NCBI RefSeq assembly: GCF_036417845.1 | Contig: NC_089985.1 | Coordinates: 33,686,583 to 33,750,582 of the forward strand | Length of the DNA: 64,000 nt | Source: Apteryx mantelli | Lineage: Eukaryota; Chordata; Aves; Apterygiformes; Apterygidae | Reading direction: 5' to 3' | Shown: positions 61,173 through 64,000 of the stretch, one piece after another | How the letters are laid out: every line of letters starts with the position of its first letter | Position numbering within the stretch: position 1 is the stretch's first letter | Made by a program: the position numbers and the translations under genes | The notes under the pieces: generated by a model | The model's database searches: none | What the model was told of the DNA's origin: nothing | Seen by the model: only the letters and a program-made list of their open reading frames with translations

Positions 61173-64000
61173 CTGACTATAAGCATGGTTTCCCAAAAGC
61201 CTTATGAGGACTGAGACTGATATCACTTGCTATGGTTACTGATAAACAAATGCATCTACGTAGGCTACTTGAAGGGGCTTTCAAACCAACTTGCATGCTG
61301 TGCTTGGATTCCTTTCCTGGCCTCAAGAAGAAAGAGAACATTCTCCTAACAACAGCATCAGGATCCGTGACTCCTTTTTACAGTGGGCAAATGAGGAACT
61401 CGCATGCTTTTCTCCGAGATCTTTCAAACAGGTAAAAAGCATGCAAAGGAGCAAGGGAGAGGGGATGGGTTTTCCTCATGAAAGTCCTAGTTCCTGTAAA
61501 GAAGCACATTTAATTTCCAGGTGCAACCCTGGTGGATAAGGTTAAGATGAGAGAAAGAGTTGGAGGGACAGAAAGAGGCAGAAGGTTTTTTTGCCCGCAA
61601 GGTATCCCTTCACTGCTGAAAAGGATCTCACAGTAAGACCACTGACTTATGTCCACATCAGATGCTGGTGGCCTGGACTCACCCCTTCGTCTATGCCACT
61701 GGGATGTGGTGTGGCAGTAGCTAGGTGTGCACTGCTTGGTAGGCAGTGAACTCTCATGTTGCCTCCCAGCCCTGTCCCACCCCTTAGGGCATGCAACATC
61801 TGGGCCCTCAGCTTGTCTCCTCAGTGTTGCTGGTGTGACGATACAACCCCGCAAGCACAGGGAGGACAGGGCCAGGATCTGTGTGCCCATGCAATTTATC
61901 TCACGAGCAGACACATCTTTCTCCCAAACATGCCTCAGAGCTCACCACCAGCTCATACCCAGGCATGTCTGTGTCTCCAGGATGCTGGACAGCCACTGTG
62001 TGACTGAGCTCCAACCTGAAATGAAGTCTGGAAAGGGAAGGGTTGTGCAATTCTTGTCACAGCAGGTGTGGTACCATGAGGGCTAATTCCAGTCACAACA
62101 GTGTCCTGTTGTTTTTCTCTAGAAAGCTGCCATAAACCAGTTATAAGCTACAGAGACTTGGTGCTCTCTTGATGCTGTAGCATGGAGGACTGCTGCATTT
62201 GTTCACAGCTGTATGTGTGGCTAGCGAGTGCCATTTTTAACGTGATAATGTTGCATTTGTCCTACTGAGTGGCTTTGACTTGGTCCATCCTCTTTCCTCC
62301 TCCTTCCCAAATCTTTTGCAAAGCAGTGTCAGAACAGAGGGGCCTTGTCAGAAGCTACAAACTTTGTAGACAGTAGGAATACCTCCCGTGACAAGACCCG
62401 GTATCTCAAGCACTGGAAAGGACATCTGAGAGGTCTGTAAGAGGATGTGAGGCCTTGTTTAGTCATGGATGTCATGTTGTGAGGTAGGGTGATTACCCTC
62501 ATCGATAGCATGTGTATCAAAGCACCTAAGGCAGGAATAAACAAACATCTCTGGCACTGTCCATGTCTTCCATTAGCCAAAAGTCAGGTGTGTGTGTGGA
62601 GGGGGTATATTGCATGTTTTACAGCTGTTTCCGTGAACTCAGCCCTGATGTTGCAAGAACCTCCTAGCTGTGAAAACACGGCCTCGCCTTGATTTATGCC
62701 ACTTGTGGGTAAGATGACTAAGAAAAAAAAAAAAAGGCAGAACAGGAACAGAAATCCCAGTGGGAGCAAGATGCGGGTGTGTACCAATTTGATGAGACAG
62801 GCAGGTTGTGGAAACTCCAGCCAAAGTTCCAGGCGGTAGAAAGAGGAGACCACAAACCACATGATATCTATCAGAACGTTCCACCTAAGACTCAAAAGCA
62901 TGCCACAAACTTTTATGAAGACTCTCAGTAACAGCAAGGGAAATTAATTCTTTTGTGTAATTTTAACATTTTTTTCTCCTTCAGATGAGTTCCATATGTC
63001 CTTGTGATTTTTTTCCTTTAAACACAGCAGTTTAAAACGAAACTTAAGTAACGTTTAGCTTGCTTCTAAAACAAATATTTACAAAAACATTAAATAATGG
63101 TTCTGATCTTTGGAAAATGTATATTGCTCTCTACCTGCTACTGTTTTGTTCCTAGCTGGAGTAATAGAGATGCTATGTAATAAACCCCAAGGCTGTAAAC
63201 ACAGTATAACAATGTGATTAGCAGTAATCAGATGGGAAATTCTGACTATTAAAAACTGTGCAGAGATAAGAGGGATAAACTGAAAGGGAAGGTTACAGTA
63301 TTTTGTTTTTACAAATTTCAAGAAATCTAATGGAGAAACAGACTTTTAATCTTACAAAAGTAGCATTGTTTTTTGGGGAGCATAATAGTGTTAGCTGATC
63401 TTTATGTCATGTATCATCTTCAAAGAGCTCTACTAAATAAATGCTAATCATTTTACCAACCACTTAAAGGCAACCACTTCAGGGGTGTGGTGAGGCAGCA
63501 ACTTAACAAGTAAGTTGTATTAAGACAGGAAGTGAAGACAGCCAGATTCAATAAGGAGTCGGTGTGGATACAAAAAATATTTGTGGTGGCTTTGACAATA
63601 TCTTTAATCAGGCAAACAGTACCCCATGGAATAGGGGGCAGATTTCTTTGTTACTGAGAAACTGGCGCTGGAACTTATAATTCCAGTGAGTTTTGAACAG
63701 GTAAAGGGGGAGATTAGCAGATCTTAGAGGAAACAGCTTGTGAGGGATCAGTATTTGCAGGAGGGGAGATGTAACACTTTTTTATCAGAACATGTTCCTT
63801 ACAGGGCTAGCTACTCTTTTATCTCTTCCTCCCTTCTCACCTTCCACCCAGGAAAAATTTAATATTGTTGGCCTGTGCCGTATCAGTAATTCTCTGTCTC
63901 TGCCATGGTGTACTTTGTTTTGAAGACTTTCAAAGCACCAGTGGATTTCAATCTCTGCATTTCTTTGCTTCTCCTGTAACAGTGGACTCTGGCTGACCCA

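Larger units (their letters stand above)
59960..64000. other. Upstream flank of the TIKI gene, no gene seen
   Basis: DNA 5' of the promoter. G+C falls to background by about 60,100. It holds the 16-bp palindrome at 60,630, the inverted repeat at 61,109, and A/T runs. A phrase near 63,408-63,445 (atcatcttcaaagagctcta, then aataaatgctaatc) resembles one arm of a MIR/L3-type repeat. No exon, RNA gene or divergent partner gene is recognisable. Confidence 0.55.

Noticed and set aside
1-64000. CRISPR arrays, operons, ribosomal or transfer RNA genes
   Set aside because: No regularly spaced direct repeats and no recognisable structural RNA; the sequence is vertebrate in character.

Overview
This is vertebrate nuclear DNA, mostly non-coding. 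I read it as a sauropsid, probably a bird or another archosaur. The signs are intron/exon structure, a CpG-island promoter in otherwise AT-leaning sequence, microsatellites, and old copies of CR1-type LINEs and MIR-like SINEs. One CR1 copy (about 15,725-16,060) carries the wording of avian CR1 3' ends. The species call is inference; there is no prokaryotic gene organisation, CRISPR array or phage module.

The only protein-coding gene I can support is a TIKI-family Wnt-inactivating metalloprotease on the minus strand, most likely TRABD2B (TIKI2). Only its first two coding exons are present. Exon 1 (59,061-59,168) encodes the start codon and a signal peptide. A 907-bp GT-AG intron separates it from exon 2 (57,593-58,153), which encodes most of the N-terminal half of the TIKI/TraB-type domain, including the GTIH motif. 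Both junctions are phase 0, and together they give residues 1-223 of a protein normally about 500 residues long. No later exon was recognised, so positions 1-57,592 are read as part of a very long intron 2.

Layout: 1-57,592, intron 2 (partial), with scattered CR1 and MIR-like fossils, microsatellites, homopolymer runs and a few inverted repeats. 57,593-59,168, exon 2, intron 1 and exon 1. About 58,570-59,960, a CpG island spanning exon 1, most of intron 1 and the upstream flank, with three tandem CAACGG (MYB-type) sites, a GCC repeat, a long A/T palindrome and pyrimidine tracts. 59,960-64,000, upstream flank with no recognised gene.

No new multi-gene system is visible. The observations most worth a second look are the triple MYB-type array in the promoter and a roughly 550-bp hairpin-flanked block with a 182-codon open frame at 18,231-18,779. 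A third is the minimum 57.5-kb length of intron 2, which makes it a natural place to look for long-range regulatory elements.
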